A DNA stretch of 64,000 nucleotides from Mycocentrospora acerina (GCA_022701365.1 JAKUHH010000216.1:868001-932000); one strand, 5' to 3'. Positions 43,918-56,041 are shown, counted from the first letter of the stretch. Translations and numbers: made by a program. The notes: generated by a model not told the origin, from the letters alone.

Positions 43918-44239
43918 GTCGGTGTATGTCGTGGCGTCGAGAGTAGAGCTGTTGACGAACATTCACCATCTGTCTGAGGTCATTTGTCAAGAGCCAAGAC
44001 ACATCAACCAATCACAAGGCCTTTCGGAGGAAATATTCCAGAACTGCTTACACAAGCGTTAGTCTCCACTTCTATCCGCTATCAGCCCCACCCGAGAGCG
44101 TTCACTCTTCCACACGTGTCTAATGCGGAGCGCGATTAAACGCCGCCTCTTTCTGCAGTTTCGCCGGATCTTCAGCCCGCCACTTCTTGTTTTAACTGCC
44201 TCTCGGCTAAGGTACTTTGTCACAGATATCTCTTTCAAA
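43918..44239. promoter_or_regulatory. Compact bidirectional promoter, ISA2 / kynureninase
   Basis: A 322-bp interval between the chosen divergent start codons. Longer 5' frames exist on both sides, so the real untranscribed interval may be smaller. No motif stands out. Confidence 0.5.
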
Positions 44240-45845
44240 ATGCCAGCATCTCAAAAGCAATATCTATTGAAATCTGGCGTGGAGCTGTGCTCCGAGGATT
44301 TTGCAAAGAGGGAGGACGAAGAAGATGGTCTGAGCAAGCTTAGGGAAGAATTTCTAATACCAACGAAGGGTGATTTGAAAAACACCAAGTTCGGGTTTCA
44401 ACAAAGAGTAAACAAGACATCATCCAACGGCACAGCAGACGATAACGAGGAGTCAATTTACTTTTGCGGCAACTCACTCGGGCTGCAGCCTAGAAGAACG
44501 AAAGAGTATATCAATCGATACCTGGATACCTGGGCCTCAAAGGGTGTATTTGGGCATTTTACCAACTATGAAGGTGGTCATCCACCATGGCTACATCTCG
44601 ACGACTCCATCAAAGAGCAGACAGCAAAGATTGTTGGCGCACTCCAAAGCGAGGTTGTCATCATGGAGACTTTAACGGCAAACCTTCACCTTTTACTTTC
44701 CAGCTTCTACCAGCCATCCAAGGACAAATGGAAGATTATCATTGAGGGAAAAGCATTCCCAAGCGATCACGTAGGTTCTTTCGTTTACTATATATCATGC
44801 AACGACTGACTTGGTTCAGTACGCTGTTCTTTCGCAGATCGCTCATCATAATCTTGATCCCTCTGCACTTGTCACGATAGAACCAACCTCATCCTCATCG
44901 CCATACCTCTCAACAGAACACATACTTTCTGTGATCTCTCAACATGCTGCAACAACTGCTCTCGTTTTACTACCAGGTGTACAGTTCTATTCCGGTCAAC
45001 TTTTTGATATTGAATTGATTACGCGACACTGCCACTCTCTTGGCATAACCATCGGTTGGGATCTTGCACATGCAGCTGGAAATGTCCCGCTGAAGTTACA
45101 TGATTGGAATGTCGACTTTGCCGCATGGTGCAATTACAAGTACATGAACGGTGGTCCTGGAACTATTGGTGGAGCATTTGTACACGAAAAACATGGCAAG
45201 GTTGAAGAAGTGTCAGTAGTGAAGCCTGGTGGTACGGATGTAGTAGACAGCGACGCTAAGGATCCATGCGGTACGGAACTTGTATACAGGCCACGACTGA
45301 GCGGTTGGTGGGGAAGCGATAAGAGCAGTAGGTTTCGTATGGAGAACAAGTTTGTCCCAATCGCTGGGGCCAGTGGCTTCCAACTTAGCAACCCAAGTGC
45401 TCTGGATATGACTTCGGTCATGGCAAGCTTGGACGTCTTCGCCCTCACAACCATAGATGATCTGCGTCAACGCAGTCTGAATCTAACAGGATACCTAGAA
45501 GCGCGACTTCTTCATTATCCTGGTGGAGGACAACCACCATATACAATTATTACACCCTCGAATCCAGCAGAGCGCGGCGCACAGTTGAGCGTCCTTCTGT
45601 ATCCAGGACTTTTGGACGACGTTTTGAAGTATATCGAGGAACGTGGCGTTGTAGTCGATGAAAGAAAACCCGATGTATTAAGAGTTGCACCTGCGCCGCT
45701 CTACAACTCATTTCATGACATCCACCGCTTTGTTACAGTCTTCCACGAAGCATGCAAAGCTGTTACTGCAGCAGCTTCTTCAGTTATCAGCAAGGAATCT
45801 CACGACAAAACAGATGGAGCCACAGATAAGATCACTGCTACATGA
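44240..45845 (+). CDS. BNA5: Kynureninase
   Basis: Two exons, 44240-44770 and 44820-45845, with a 49-nt intron that joins FPSDH to [11 protein letters not shown]. Kynureninase is a PLP enzyme cleaving kynurenine or 3-hydroxykynurenine to (hydroxy)anthranilate plus alanine, in tryptophan degradation and de novo NAD synthesis. Visible family blocks are [76 protein letters not shown] and the PLP-lysine segment [38 protein letters not shown] and the C-terminal [20 protein letters not shown] follow. The start [13 protein letters not shown] fits the family. An upstream ATG at 44123 would add a basic stretch with no family support. Confidence 0.95.
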
Positions 45846-47290
45846 GCAAAATCACCAACTGTTAACAAAAGTAATTGATTGAAATGTTTGTAGTTTGGTG
45901 TTGGTTTTGAATTACTCAAATTCACTCACAGCATCTCTCAATGAATATACTGATTATAAAATTGAAGCTTGGTGAAAATTGATGTCGAAGATATTTGTTA
46001 GGTCATTGGTGAATAGAGTCTCGACTCCTGGAGGCAGCCTTGAACCACTTCAATTCAATACAGACGCCTTGCGACAACCTATGCTCGTTCCAGTCATCGC
46101 TATAGAAAAAATTTACCGCACAGATTTCTAGGAGAAGATTTAATTCAAGAAAAACAGCTAGAGGAAAGTTGGAAACTTGCTGAAAACGAGTCGGAATGTG
46201 GCTCATTTGCCCGTGAAGGATGACAGTTTCTATCCTTGACTCTTACTGGTAGATCGATGAACATTCTACAACAGCCAGAGTTTGTTCTGTACAAGTGAAG
46301 TCTGCGCCAGTGCCGGCAATCAATACGGCTACTACTGTCGTCAATCCACTGCACTCGGATTTTCCTACCTCGGTGATGGTTCCATCGGCGCATAAAATCT
46401 CCATAGCTCTGGCTGTGCATTCTATGAACACCGAGACATGCAAATCCACCAGGAACGAATCCTTCCGGGGCTGAGACTATGCCATATAGAAAATATTTAG
46501 AATTCACTTGTAGGGTCTGATGGTAGTTTTTTGTCACACGGCCTCATTGGTGCTCAAAGCTAACCAAGAACCTTTCCACATCACTTGAGTGCACTGTTTC
46601 ACGTACATACAGCAGGCCAAATATCAAAGGTAACACTAATTTTTAGATCCATCGTTGTGTTAGCTGAACATGGAGACTAGCTCATGCACTTAGTTTTTAT
46701 AATTTGGAAAACTCCTCTGGTTTAGCAGCTTTGAGCACCTAAAGTCCGAGTCAAGGCTATTATGGTACTTATAGTCTGTGCAGGAATACCTTCTTTGAAG
46801 TTATGGCATCTTTAAATTATGTTTCATAGTTTATTTTTGACTTTTTCATCTTAATCGTATGATTAAGAGCATTTTTCTTTGGAGACTACCTCACACTCAC
46901 AAGGTCCCCCAAGGATACTCAGAATGCGTATTTTCCAAGACAGCGATACTGGATCAACTCAGTCAGAGCATATTTCGAAACATCAGGTATCTAATCCACG
47001 CGAAGTCGATAAAGTGGAACGAAATTCACAGACTCACTGAAAACTAATGAAGCTTTCGACCTTGAAGAATAGTAATGGGAATTTTGTGGCAGTTGCCTTC
47101 AGTTTGGCCCATATTTTTGCTTTGTTTATTGTTCTAGCTATTTTTTCAGAACAAGTTTGTTTCAACTTGGATCTTTCTTTACTGCATTTTGCTTAACACT
47201 ATTATTGCACTCCTCTCTACTCTATCGAGAACTGCGTTTATAGCTCCTGTTACTTTATGCATCAGCCAACTGCAATGGTCACATTTGATG
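45846..47290. other. AT-rich region, 1.4 kb, with a doubtful cysteine-rich frame
   Basis: The only frame of note is on the minus strand at about 46254-46450. It encodes a cysteine-containing stretch (MEILCADGTITEVGKSECSG, then TCTEQTLAVVEC), but I find no signal peptide or upstream exon that joins it convincingly. Not called as a gene. Confidence 0.4.
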
Positions 47291-48068
47291 AATACTCCAC
47301 GTCCGGCCTCTCAACAGCTCAATAGTGAGCTTCGCTATGGCCAGCATGAAAGAATCAGATGACATGAAACTCCCAGATACAACAGATTGCAGCATGAGCT
47401 GGTGCGCACGGCTTCGCTCAAACGTCCGAGTGAAAAACGGGACATTCCATCCAGGAAACTCCATAGATATAGCTATTTCGGGAACTAACAACGCATACCA
47501 GCAACCCGGTGTAACTCAAATTTGGGACACTCTCCAAGCCGCAGACGACGAGATTTCCTTTCCAGAGTGGAACAAGACTTCTAGCATCAGCCCGGTAGAT
47601 AACAAAAGTATCAAGCAGTTTCTCCAGCTCATTTTCTCGTCCACCAGCAACGATCCGTTTGGCCTCGCTTTGTACAACTCTTCAGATCTTGGGGAGACAG
47701 TAGCCTCGATTGGCACTAGCGTGACGTATGTCATGGGGCAGGGACGCAGCGGCATAGGCCTGATAGGTGAAGCGATTACAACAGAACAGTACGTTCATGT
47801 CAATTGGCCTTGGATCAGCCTGCCCTTCGCTGAGGTCGCCATGGGCATCACGTTCTTACTTTGCATATTAGTGCACACACGGTGGAAAGGAGTGGTTGCG
47901 TGGAAGTCTTCGGGGATAGTACCGTTACTTACGGCGATGGAAGGTTGGAACAGCAAGGAGCTCAGGGCTGCGCCTTTGAAAGAACTTGAGAAGCGATCTA
48001 GGAATATGCGTGGAGTTTTGAAGCCTAACAGAGGCAATGTGCAGTGTTTCAAACGAGTAGATTCGTAG
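47291..48068 (+). pseudogene. 5'-truncated DUF3176-like membrane protein
   Basis: The open frame from 47291 (first ATG 47337) encodes about 245 residues resembling only the C-terminal third of DUF3176-type fungal proteins. It has a CSMSWCARLRSNVRVKNGTF block (family CxxxxC followed by a V-x-N-G turn), a variable segment, then VHVNWPWISLPFAEVAMGIT leading into a transmembrane helix and VVAWKSSGIVPLLTAMEGW. Full-length relatives are 600-700 residues with N-terminal helices and a big exposed domain. Nothing upstream in any frame supplies these. It is either a decayed gene or a truncated gene that is still transcribed. The family call is from motif recall. Confidence 0.6.
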
Positions 48069-48242
48069 TGATGGTTCCAAATAGGAAGACAAACGTACGT
48101 GGCAAGACGAGCTGGAATTAAAGGCCAAGATACACCTTGGGGTCAAACTTTGATTTCATTTGTAATCCTACACGCGCCAGTCAAACAACTACCTTGGTAT
48201 CATATCCCCGTGTTCTTGAAAACCCATCTCCTCACAAGCATA

Positions 48243-49764
48243 TTACACTGGAACACCGACAAATCCTATTCTCGGCTTCGATCGTGCACCATCAGTTGTT
48301 TCGCCGCTCCACTGGCTGCGCCATTCTTGTTCTTCCTGTTTCGCCTGTGCGAAAACCTCTCGTTCTTCGGGCTTCATTTGCTGAATATCTTCATCATCCA
48401 GCTCAGGCAGACCATTGATACCAACATCGAGAAATTTGGCGTCGGGCCCAGGTAGGCCTAGACCGGCAAATGGAGGTTGTTGAAAGATGGCATCGACCAC
48501 CAGGTATTTATGGCTCACCAGTGGTGGAACGTCGGATTTCTCGGGTGAGACTTCTTCCCATCGTGCGTGTGTTGGCTGTGTGATCTTGGGATAGCACATG
48601 AGGTTAGTGTGCGGATCGTAAACGCCTTGAAGGTTTGCCTTTCGTAATGCCGACAGATTCGAGTTGAAGCGACTATTTTCAATCAGCAATCCGGTTTAAC
48701 TTTTTGATTAAAATTCAGGCTTACCTTGCTGCTCTTCCGTGTTCAAACTGCCAGTTTGCAGAAGTGATGTTAACCTTCCGCTTTCCTGGCGGTGGCTTGC
48801 CGTTTGCCATTGGCACGCTTGGGACGCCGGTGTGGTAAACGCTACTAGCTCCGTGCCAGGCAACGTATTGATTCTTGTTGTATGGCTCACCTAGAGCTGG
48901 CAATCTGTCGTTTGGATCTGCAAGCTCTCCCTCAACATCACCTCGTTCTCTCGCATCCGTCACATAATAGTCGTCGATGATCTTCTTGCCGCCAATGATG
49001 ATACGCGCGCCAAATTCTCTGAAGACTGATCGTGCAGTGACGACTCCAATAGCGCGGCCCTTGTACGAGTGAGGAATAATGTCACGGTCGATCAGGTCCC
49101 TTTTCCCCGCGTCGTCGATGATGACCTTGAACAGCTTCATGTGCTTTGTGAAGAACAGGTAGCTGTCCCTGAAACCACAACAACGAGCTGGTTCTGTCGA
49201 CAACATGTATTTCCGTTCGCCTCTGCCCTTGATGGTGAAGACACGCACACGATAGTCGCGTCCACCCAGCAGGTTGCCCAGCTTGTCCACCTTCTCCTCG
49301 CCCTCTGGGTCCTCAGGCATGTCGACCTCGTCGTTGATCACATCCATCATTGTGCCTTCCTTGTCGATAGCAACGCGACTCGCCTGCGACGGCCCCCCCT
49401 TGGGCGGCCGGCCACGCATCGAAGGACGCCCCCGCTTGCGCTTGATGGGGGTGCCTCCCTCCGAAACTTCGGGCTCGGGCGCATTCCAGTCTGGTGGTCG
49501 ATTCTTGGGTGGCCGGCCGAGTCGCTTTTTGCGCGGAAAGGACTGCACAATTGCTGGCGACGGCGAGCGCTCAGAAGGCGCTTTTTCCTCGTCGCTCTCC
49601 TGCGCAACACTGTCGCCTTCCTCCTCATCCTCCTTTGGTGTTTCGGCACGTGATTCGGCAGCGTCGGCATCCATCATCTCGTCGTCGCTGAATTGTTGCG
49701 GAGTTGCGCTGCGGGCAGGCGTGCCGCGAAGAGCTGCCGCACGCGAAGGTCGGCCGCGCGCCAT
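48243..49764 (-). CDS. Chromatin-remodelling complex subunit, Npl6/Rsc7-Swp82 family
   Basis: Two exons, 49764-48725 and 48672-48243, with a 52-nt intron (GTAAGC donor, AATAG acceptor) joining GRAAS to RFNSNLSALRKAN. The start is MARGRPSRAAALRG, though an in-frame upstream ATG exists at 49833. The N-terminal part is acidic and low complexity with AT-hook-like motifs (RLGRPPKNRP, KRKRGRPSMRGRPPKG). The conserved domain shows LGNLLGGRDYRVRVFTIKGR, RKYMLSTEPARCCGFRDSY, LIDRDIIPHSYKGRAIGVVT and EPYNKNQYVAWHGASSVYHT, then the C-terminal LQGVYDPHTNLMCYPKITQP. This is the Npl6/Rsc7 (RSC) or Swp82 (SWI/SNF) family in ATP-dependent nucleosome remodelling. Which complex cannot be told from sequence alone. 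Confidence 0.88.
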
Positions 49765-50641
49765 TGCGGTTGGGTGAAAGACGCTTTCAGCTGATGCACG
49801 ACTCGACAGCGGAGCCTGTAGTGGGGCAGACAAATGACTGGGTGATATTGGGTGAAACTGCGGGAAAGATGGTGGAGTGTGGCGGCTGGAGCAGTGAAAT
49901 GCAAGCGCGCTGTCGTGAGCTTCGCGACTTCCGGGACGTGTCGCGCAGGCGTCGCACTGACCTCATCACGTGATTCTCACCCATACGAAGCCTACCTACT
50001 GCAGTCCACTTTCCACCACCCACCACACCACCGATATATTTTCTTCGCGCCTATGTGAAAAAAAGAGTGGGCAAATTAGTTACTCGCTAGCTTGACATGA
50101 AGGTGATAGTGTTCCAGTGTGCACCCATCTCATGATCATTCTTCGGTCAATCGCCCGAGTTTGACGAATCAACAACAGGTGTCTAGGAGTTAATCAAACG
50201 TGAAGAATCTTAACTCCAAAATGCATAAGTTAATCTCACACTGGAAAATTTATGCATCTGGATGTATTGCCAACGTCCTTTGTCGCGTCTTCGACCTTTT
50301 CGTCATTTCCTATGCATCTATCCATCAGGATGTTCTTGCCCCTTGTCATGCCAGGCAGGCTCTACGCATGGATGACAAGAATGCAAGAGCGAGCCCTTCT
50401 GAATGCCTTCTTTCTCTATCTCATCTCTCTACTATATTGAACACAGCTCTATACATTCATCCATCGTCTACAAAGACAACACCAGTGATCGACCATGAGC
50501 CTCCAACGCCTCACCCTTAGGGCAAAACATAGCCTTTCAGGGCTCTATTCTTTCGGTGACACGCAGAATATTTCTCCGTAAGAATCACGTCAATTTGCTG
50601 TTCGTGTTGAGTTGAATCGGCTGACAAGGGCCAGCAAGGAA
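49765..50641. promoter_or_regulatory. Divergent promoter region, Rsc7-like gene / unknown gene
   Basis: About 880 bp between divergent genes. A CACGTG E-box-like motif lies at about 49969-49974, some 205 bp upstream of the Rsc7-like start. No credible ORF. Confidence 0.4.
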
Positions 50642-52150
50642 ATGATCAAGGCCCCTGACACTAACAAAGAGAACGACCCTGTCGACCTCGAGGAATTCGG
50701 CTCACAGATGTCAAACACACCCTCTCCTTGCGCTAACATCCTCAATTCATCGCCGAAAAAGGACAGTCCCTCGAGGCGTAAGAGGTTGTTAGGATCGCTA
50801 CGACGCATTAGCTCACTACGAAACATGCATTCACCTCCCAGCAAAATTAAAGGTCTCGGAGACTTCCTTACTAAGTCTGAGGTCACCAATTTTGCTATTG
50901 CGTCTCTTGGACCTTTTACGCCCATTGCACAGAGTTCCCACACTCCAGTCCAAGAAGCGAGACAGCCGCTTGTACTCGACTTCGAGGAGTCTCCTCCTAG
51001 TCGGCCCATGTTCGAAATTGTCCCTCGAAATCGGTCAGACTCGTAAGTTATGATTGGAAGACACCGCCAGGCTCGGTTTAGCGCGCTCCCATTTCTCTTA
51101 TTTCGATAGCGATGATCTGGAGGCAGCTGAAGGCTAATAATACACTTATTGGAGTGTCTTACTCCTAAACTCAGTATGCTGACTGCCCCTCCTAGCCTGA
51201 ATGTCCAGTGCTCATCACCCGTACCAATTCCAAGCACAGCATTGCTACAGTCTGCTCATCCATTCGATTTGCCTGCCGGAACAATCCCAGTATCGCCTGG
51301 TCCGATGCAGAGAGCTTTCGAATTGGATTGTGCCACCATGTCTCCGTCGCCGCCTTCGAGCCCAATGCTGCAGAATCCTCTTCTTACGCCAATACCTGGA
51401 ACTAACCTTACCTTTGAAGATATCCAGCTGGCTGACAACGTGTACTCATCTGACCCACTTGAGTCACAGGAATGTATAGGCTACTTTCCTCCAGTCAACA
51501 TGGGCACTGCTCCTGGATGTATTGAAGCTACAAATATTCATGCAGTAGCCAACAAGTACCACAAAAACCAGGAGACACCTGCAGATCGCACCCTTCACCT
51601 CCATGAGGCAACTAAAGAGTATGCTAGACCAACGATTCATTGCCGAGAAAGCAGTTGTGCGCCAAGTGACCAAACCCCTATTACGTATCACGCAGAGGAT
51701 ATTGAGTTTCCTATTGATCTCACACATGTTGTTTGGGAGAAACCTTTGATAGCTTCATTGGCTTCTGTCGATATTAGCGCAAGACAGAGCACCTGGGGTG
51801 ATCACAATGGTCTGTACGACGGTACTGGTTATGGCGACGAGAGTCGTAGTAGTGTAACAAATGATGTTCCGCCTACTATCGAAAGAGGCGATGAACCGAT
51901 GCCAGCTCTGGTCGAGGATGTTGAGAAGCGCGTTGATCAGAACGCTAAGCCTGCTGTCAAACCCGTTCAGGTTGAAATCAATTCCTTGAAGCCTGCTCAT
52001 TGTCAGGCTGGATACGAAAGCCTGGAAGAAGTAATCCGGTCATATGCCGTTTTTGAATGTTGCAGCCCAGCTGTTTCTCCAGGTGAAAAGCTAGTCGAGT
52101 ACCATGGCGACGCTAATACCGGCAACGAGGAGATGAGTTCAGGTGTGTAA
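50642..52150 (+). CDS. Unknown disordered protein, gene model uncertain
   Basis: Two long frames, 50642-51042 (starting MIKAPDTNKENDPVDLEEFG) and 51175-52150, can be joined by a 132-nt GT-AG intron (51043-51174) that keeps frame. The N-terminal part has a basic block (SPSRRKRLLGSLRRISSLRN) and a conserved-looking GLGDFLTKSEVTNFAIASLG. The rest is Ser/Pro-rich with motifs such as LTPIPGTNLTFEDIQLADNV. Alternatively, splicing at GATAG (acceptor near 51110) adds SDDLEAAEG and then stops at 51136, giving a roughly 145-residue protein and leaving 51175-52150 as a separate frame. No family recognised. A nuclear or cell-cycle-linked protein is possible from composition but not supported. Confidence 0.45.
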
Positions 52151-52807
52151 GCTTAATTTTTTGGCGATCTGGCGATCCCTGGGCCGAATACTTCGGACGA
52201 TTGAGAAGATGATGTGAGTTGGATACGAGTAGCAAGATGACGCAGACGGGCTATGATATTATTGGCGACCAGTTTCACTCTGTAGAATTACCAAAGGATA
52301 GCAAAATGCAATACTCCGCAATGGCTCGGTACTCGGCAGCTGAAGCCGTTCTGCATGCTCCCCGCCTCATACCCAGTTCTGTGTCGTCTCACACGTGTAG
52401 ATCGCCGCACACACGATGCTCACTCTCCTCTCCTGTAGCGTCCAATCGCACGAGATGAGTTGACATGAAGTAGGCAGCGTGGGCCGACAAATGCATGCTA
52501 TCAGGTTTCCCATATAGGCCTGACAGGGTCCAAGAGACGGCACTGTCCATCACCTGCCCACTTGATCAGGCCATGTCGACTCACGATGTGCAGCTTGGCG
52601 GGCCCTTCTCCAACGGCTCGTACGATGATTTCTGAGCATCGGGGTACCCGCTGCCCAACACTTTCTCGCACAACGGGTCTTTGCGCCAACCAATTCCAGC
52701 AGTAAGACGGCAGTTGTGAGGAAGAAAGTCAGTAAATAAAGCATGTGGGTGTGCGCGAGTGAGATGGATGGTGTGAGCGGTCTTTATTTGTTTATTTGTT
52801 ATTTGTA
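52151..52807. other. Intergenic, promoter of the FAD oxidoreductase gene
   Basis: About 650 bp. Short frames without features. Repeated TTTGTTTATTTGTTATTTG just before the start of the next gene. Confidence 0.45.
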
Positions 52808-54286
52808 ATGGCACCCCTCATTGCCCCGCGCCGCCGCGGAGACACGACGAGCTCCAACGACGGGGCATCTGACACCAACACTGTGATTCTGGGGAGCGGA
52901 ATCATCGGGCTGTGTACCGCGTACTTTTTGTGTGAGAGTGGGAGGACGGCGCCAGAGAGTATATGTCTTGTTGATTCTAGCGCCGAGTTGTTTCGCTGCG
53001 CGTCAGGACTCGCGGGAGGATTCCTTGCACAGGATTGTATGTTGTGTTGTATTCTGTTCTGCCCATGACCAACCTCTGCACACGACAATGCTGATGCGCG
53101 TACATTAGGGTTCGCCCCCTCTGTCTCTCCCCTCGGTGCCCTCTCGTACACGCTCCACGCTGAGCTCGCATCTACACACTCGGGTCGTACAACATGGGGG
53201 TACGCTGAAAGTACGGGGATATCGCTTAGCCAGGACAGTGAGGCGGCAGTTGGTGGGAGTGGAGAGGACTGGCTGGAGAACGGAACAAGTCGCGTGCACC
53301 TTGCGAATCACAATCGCCCGTGGGAAGAGGAGGACGTCGGGCCAGAGTGGCTGCGGCGCGTGCCAGACATTGGGTTGGAGGTTATATCGCGAGGTGGCAC
53401 GACAGCGCAGATTGATCCGTTGAGGTTTTGTCGGTGGCTGTTGGAGAGGGTGAAAGAGAAGGGAGTGCAGGTCTGGAATCCAGCGAGGGCTGTGAGCATC
53501 ACAAAGGACGAGGCTGGTGTCTTGAACGGCGTACGAATAAGCAGGAGTGGGGAGGAAACGGCTTGTAAACCTCCATGTCTATTATACACAGCCTACCGCT
53601 AACCTTCTCTCTCAGTACCATGCTCGCGTCTTGTCATCACTGCCGGCGCATGGACACCCCGTATCTTCACCACCCTGTTTCCCTCCGCTACAACTCGAAT
53701 CCCCATCTCGCCCCTGGCCGGACACTCGTTACTAGTGCGTAACCCACACTTTAAATCCCAGGACCCCGACAAAGAAGTCTGCCATGCCATCTTCGCGACA
53801 GACACACTTGGCTTCTCGCCAGAGCTGTTCTCGCGGATAGGTGGGGAACTGTACCTTGCGGGTCTGAATAGCACAACGATTCGGTTGCCAGATGTGGCTA
53901 CAGATGTAGTCAACAATGTGAAAGCAGTGGAGCAGTTGAAGCAGTGTGCAAGAGCTATGATGTCAGAGGTAGCAGGGAAGGACTTTAAGGTTTTGAGAGA
54001 GGGTTTGGTATGTTGCTTCACATGCGGTCGAACTCTGGTCTCATGCTAACATTAGCGACAGTGTTTTCGCCCTGTGACTTCGAGTGGTCGTCCTATCGTC
54101 TCCCAGATACCCGATGAGAAGCTAGGAGGGTTGAAAACGAGGGGTGAAGGGGAGGGAGGAGTCTTTATCGCTGCAGGACATGGCGCCTGGGGGATATCTC
54201 ATGCGCCGGGCACAGGGCTCGTGCTGGCAGAGTTGATTGAGGGACAGCAGACGAGTGCGAATATCGAGGCGTTGCGATTACCTTGA
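52808..54286 (+). CDS. FAD-dependent oxidoreductase, DAO family, TDA3-like
   Basis: Four exons, 52808-53036, 53109-53564, 53616-54007 and 54062-54286, all GT-AG in frame, about 433 residues. The N-terminal dinucleotide-binding motif is TVILGSGIIGLCTAYFLCES, followed by ASGLAGGFLAQDWFAPSVSP. The middle has GTTAQIDPLRFCRWLLERVK and RLVITAGAWTPRIFTTLFPS. The C-terminus has CFRPVTSSGRPIVSQIPD and the closing FAD loop FIAAGHGAWGISHAPGTG. This matches fungal D-amino-acid-oxidase-fold proteins such as yeast Tda3 and S. pombe SPAC1F5.03c, for which the substrate is unclear. Yeast Tda3 has been linked to endosome-to-Golgi recycling and telomere phenotypes, as I recall. Confidence 0.85.
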
Positions 54287-54680
54287 TGAACTCTTCGAGC
54301 AGAGGTCTCGAAATTCCATATACCCATACCTACACGTACGTCTACGGACCTACGCACCCACACCCAGAGACCAATCCGCACTGCCACCATGACATTTACG
54401 ACTCGCGCAACCCGATCTTCAGGTACATTTTCACGATGTTCAGAGCAAGCAGCCCCTCTCTTCGCAAGCTGATCTTCAGGGCTGAGGTGGATCGAAATGA
54501 CGTGCATGACATCATCTCTCGACCCTTCACTCCCTCACGCGACGATCATTAGCAACTTGCCATTTAAAAGGACTTTGAGCCATCACATTTAGCAATCATC
54601 ACACGTTCAAGAATACAAACGCAACTTGTTCAAACTTCACAAACTTTTTCCCCCAAATCCCAACCAACAAATCAACAACC
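54287..54680. other. Intergenic, promoter of the 71-residue protein gene
   Basis: About 390 bp, with a CAAT/pyrimidine-rich 5' UTR-like stretch (54590-54680). No other feature. Confidence 0.45.
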
Positions 54681-55039
54681 ATGCCTCGCAACGGAGACGG
54701 CTCTTCCGACAACGGTCCCATCGAGGGCCAGACCATTGTCCACGGAACCTCTGGCGATGTACGTTCTGCCACGCACACCTGCACTCTATATTACTTTTCC
54801 CTTATCTTCCTACTAACGCATCCTCCAGGACACGCTCCAGCACACAAAAAAGGTAGCACCCATGCCCGAGATTGAGAAGGGCGATGGTACGTCTCTCCCC
54901 CCTACATCCATGCTAGTCCTGTGGATCAACCCCCCCAAGCTAACATGTTTGTCCCACAGCCATCGAGGGTCTCGGCGCAGGCGGTGCCGCTTCCCAGACC
55001 GCTACTGGTGAGCAGGTCATCGAGGAGGAGAAGAAATAG
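54681..55039 (+). CDS. Small acidic disordered protein, three exons, 71 residues
   Basis: Exons 54681-54758, 54829-54886 and 54960-55039 with two GT-AG introns, in frame. The product starts MPRNGDGSSDNGPIEGQTIV, continues with HTKKVAPMPEIEKGDAIEGL and ends EEEKK. It is hydrophilic with no signal peptide or domain. Two well-formed introns in a 71-codon gene, plus a pyrimidine-rich leader before the ATG, argue for a genuine gene. Function unknown. Its composition resembles small stress-related disordered proteins, but that is only an impression. Confidence 0.65.
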
Positions 55040-55830
55040 AATAGCCCAAAGTAAATAAGGCAGGGATATGTGTGCCTGAGGTACCTACCCACTTACCTAC
55101 CTACCTGTACGATGGGAGATCGTAGTTAGAGGAGCAATATCGAGTGATACTCCTCGGATGTATTTGAATGTATGAATAACAAGACTATGAATCGAGATTG
55201 ATTTTTTTTGGTTCTCACTATGGAATTTTGTGGATTACCTAATTCGTGTTTGTACTTGTGTGTGTGAAAGAGAGGGACTTGTCGTTATCATGCTTCTAAT
55301 CTGCTCACGGTTGAGCGGTGAGGAAATGCATCTCGGTGAAACATGCTTGCGAAAGGTTACTTCTTCTTCCTCCTCGACTAGGTAAATAGGCGAACTTGCA
55401 TGCAGCTGAGCTATAAAGTAGTGCTGGTTGTGCATGTAAGCTATGAAGTAGTGCTGTTTGCGTATCTAAACTTGGTTGGCGAGACCGTGAGGGCAATGAG
55501 CGGTGATGGTGTCAGCGTGCATGCACTGAGCTGTCGCGGCTACGCGAAGTGGAGAAGGTACTAGTGCCAAGTCGCACAAATCTGGAGGCAGGTGGAGTGA
55601 CATGTCGTCAGCCTGGGAGTTGAGAGCAGTAAAAACGTCACAAAACATCAAATAGAGTTGAGAATAATGGGTGAAAGTAATTAACTCGAAAAACTGGCTT
55701 CATTTGAAAGGCACCAGCCCTTGGTGTGCTATCTTTTCCGCCATAATCATCTCCTGGGAATTGGATCCAGGAAGATGTACCAAAATGAATTGGCAAAAGA
55801 TGGAAGCTAGTGATACATTGTAACCGCCTT
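55040..55830. other. Intergenic between the 71-residue gene and hacA
   Basis: About 790 bp before the alternative stop of unspliced hacA, so part of it is likely hacA 3' UTR. CCTACC repeats at 55084-55108, otherwise nothing. Confidence 0.4.
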
Positions 55831-56041
55831 TCATGACTCTACCCGACGCCTTGCAAACCCGTAGCCCATCCTTTCCTTTCCCAGTGACCCTATCGAGCGC
55901 TTAATGTCTCGCTTCAATGATGTTACCCCCTTGCGCCGACCAAATTGTCCAAGCCCAACCCTCATCAATCGTTTTCGAAGGACGCCGTCTACAGACCCAG
56001 CTCGCACCATCCCCTCACTAGGTCTCATAACGTCCTCGACG

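Noticed and set aside
55831..56041. The 425-residue unspliced frame as the main hacA product
   Set aside because: The tail after the intron in this frame lacks an activation-domain character and is known in other fungi to belong to the uninduced mRNA. The 348-residue spliced frame is the active form.
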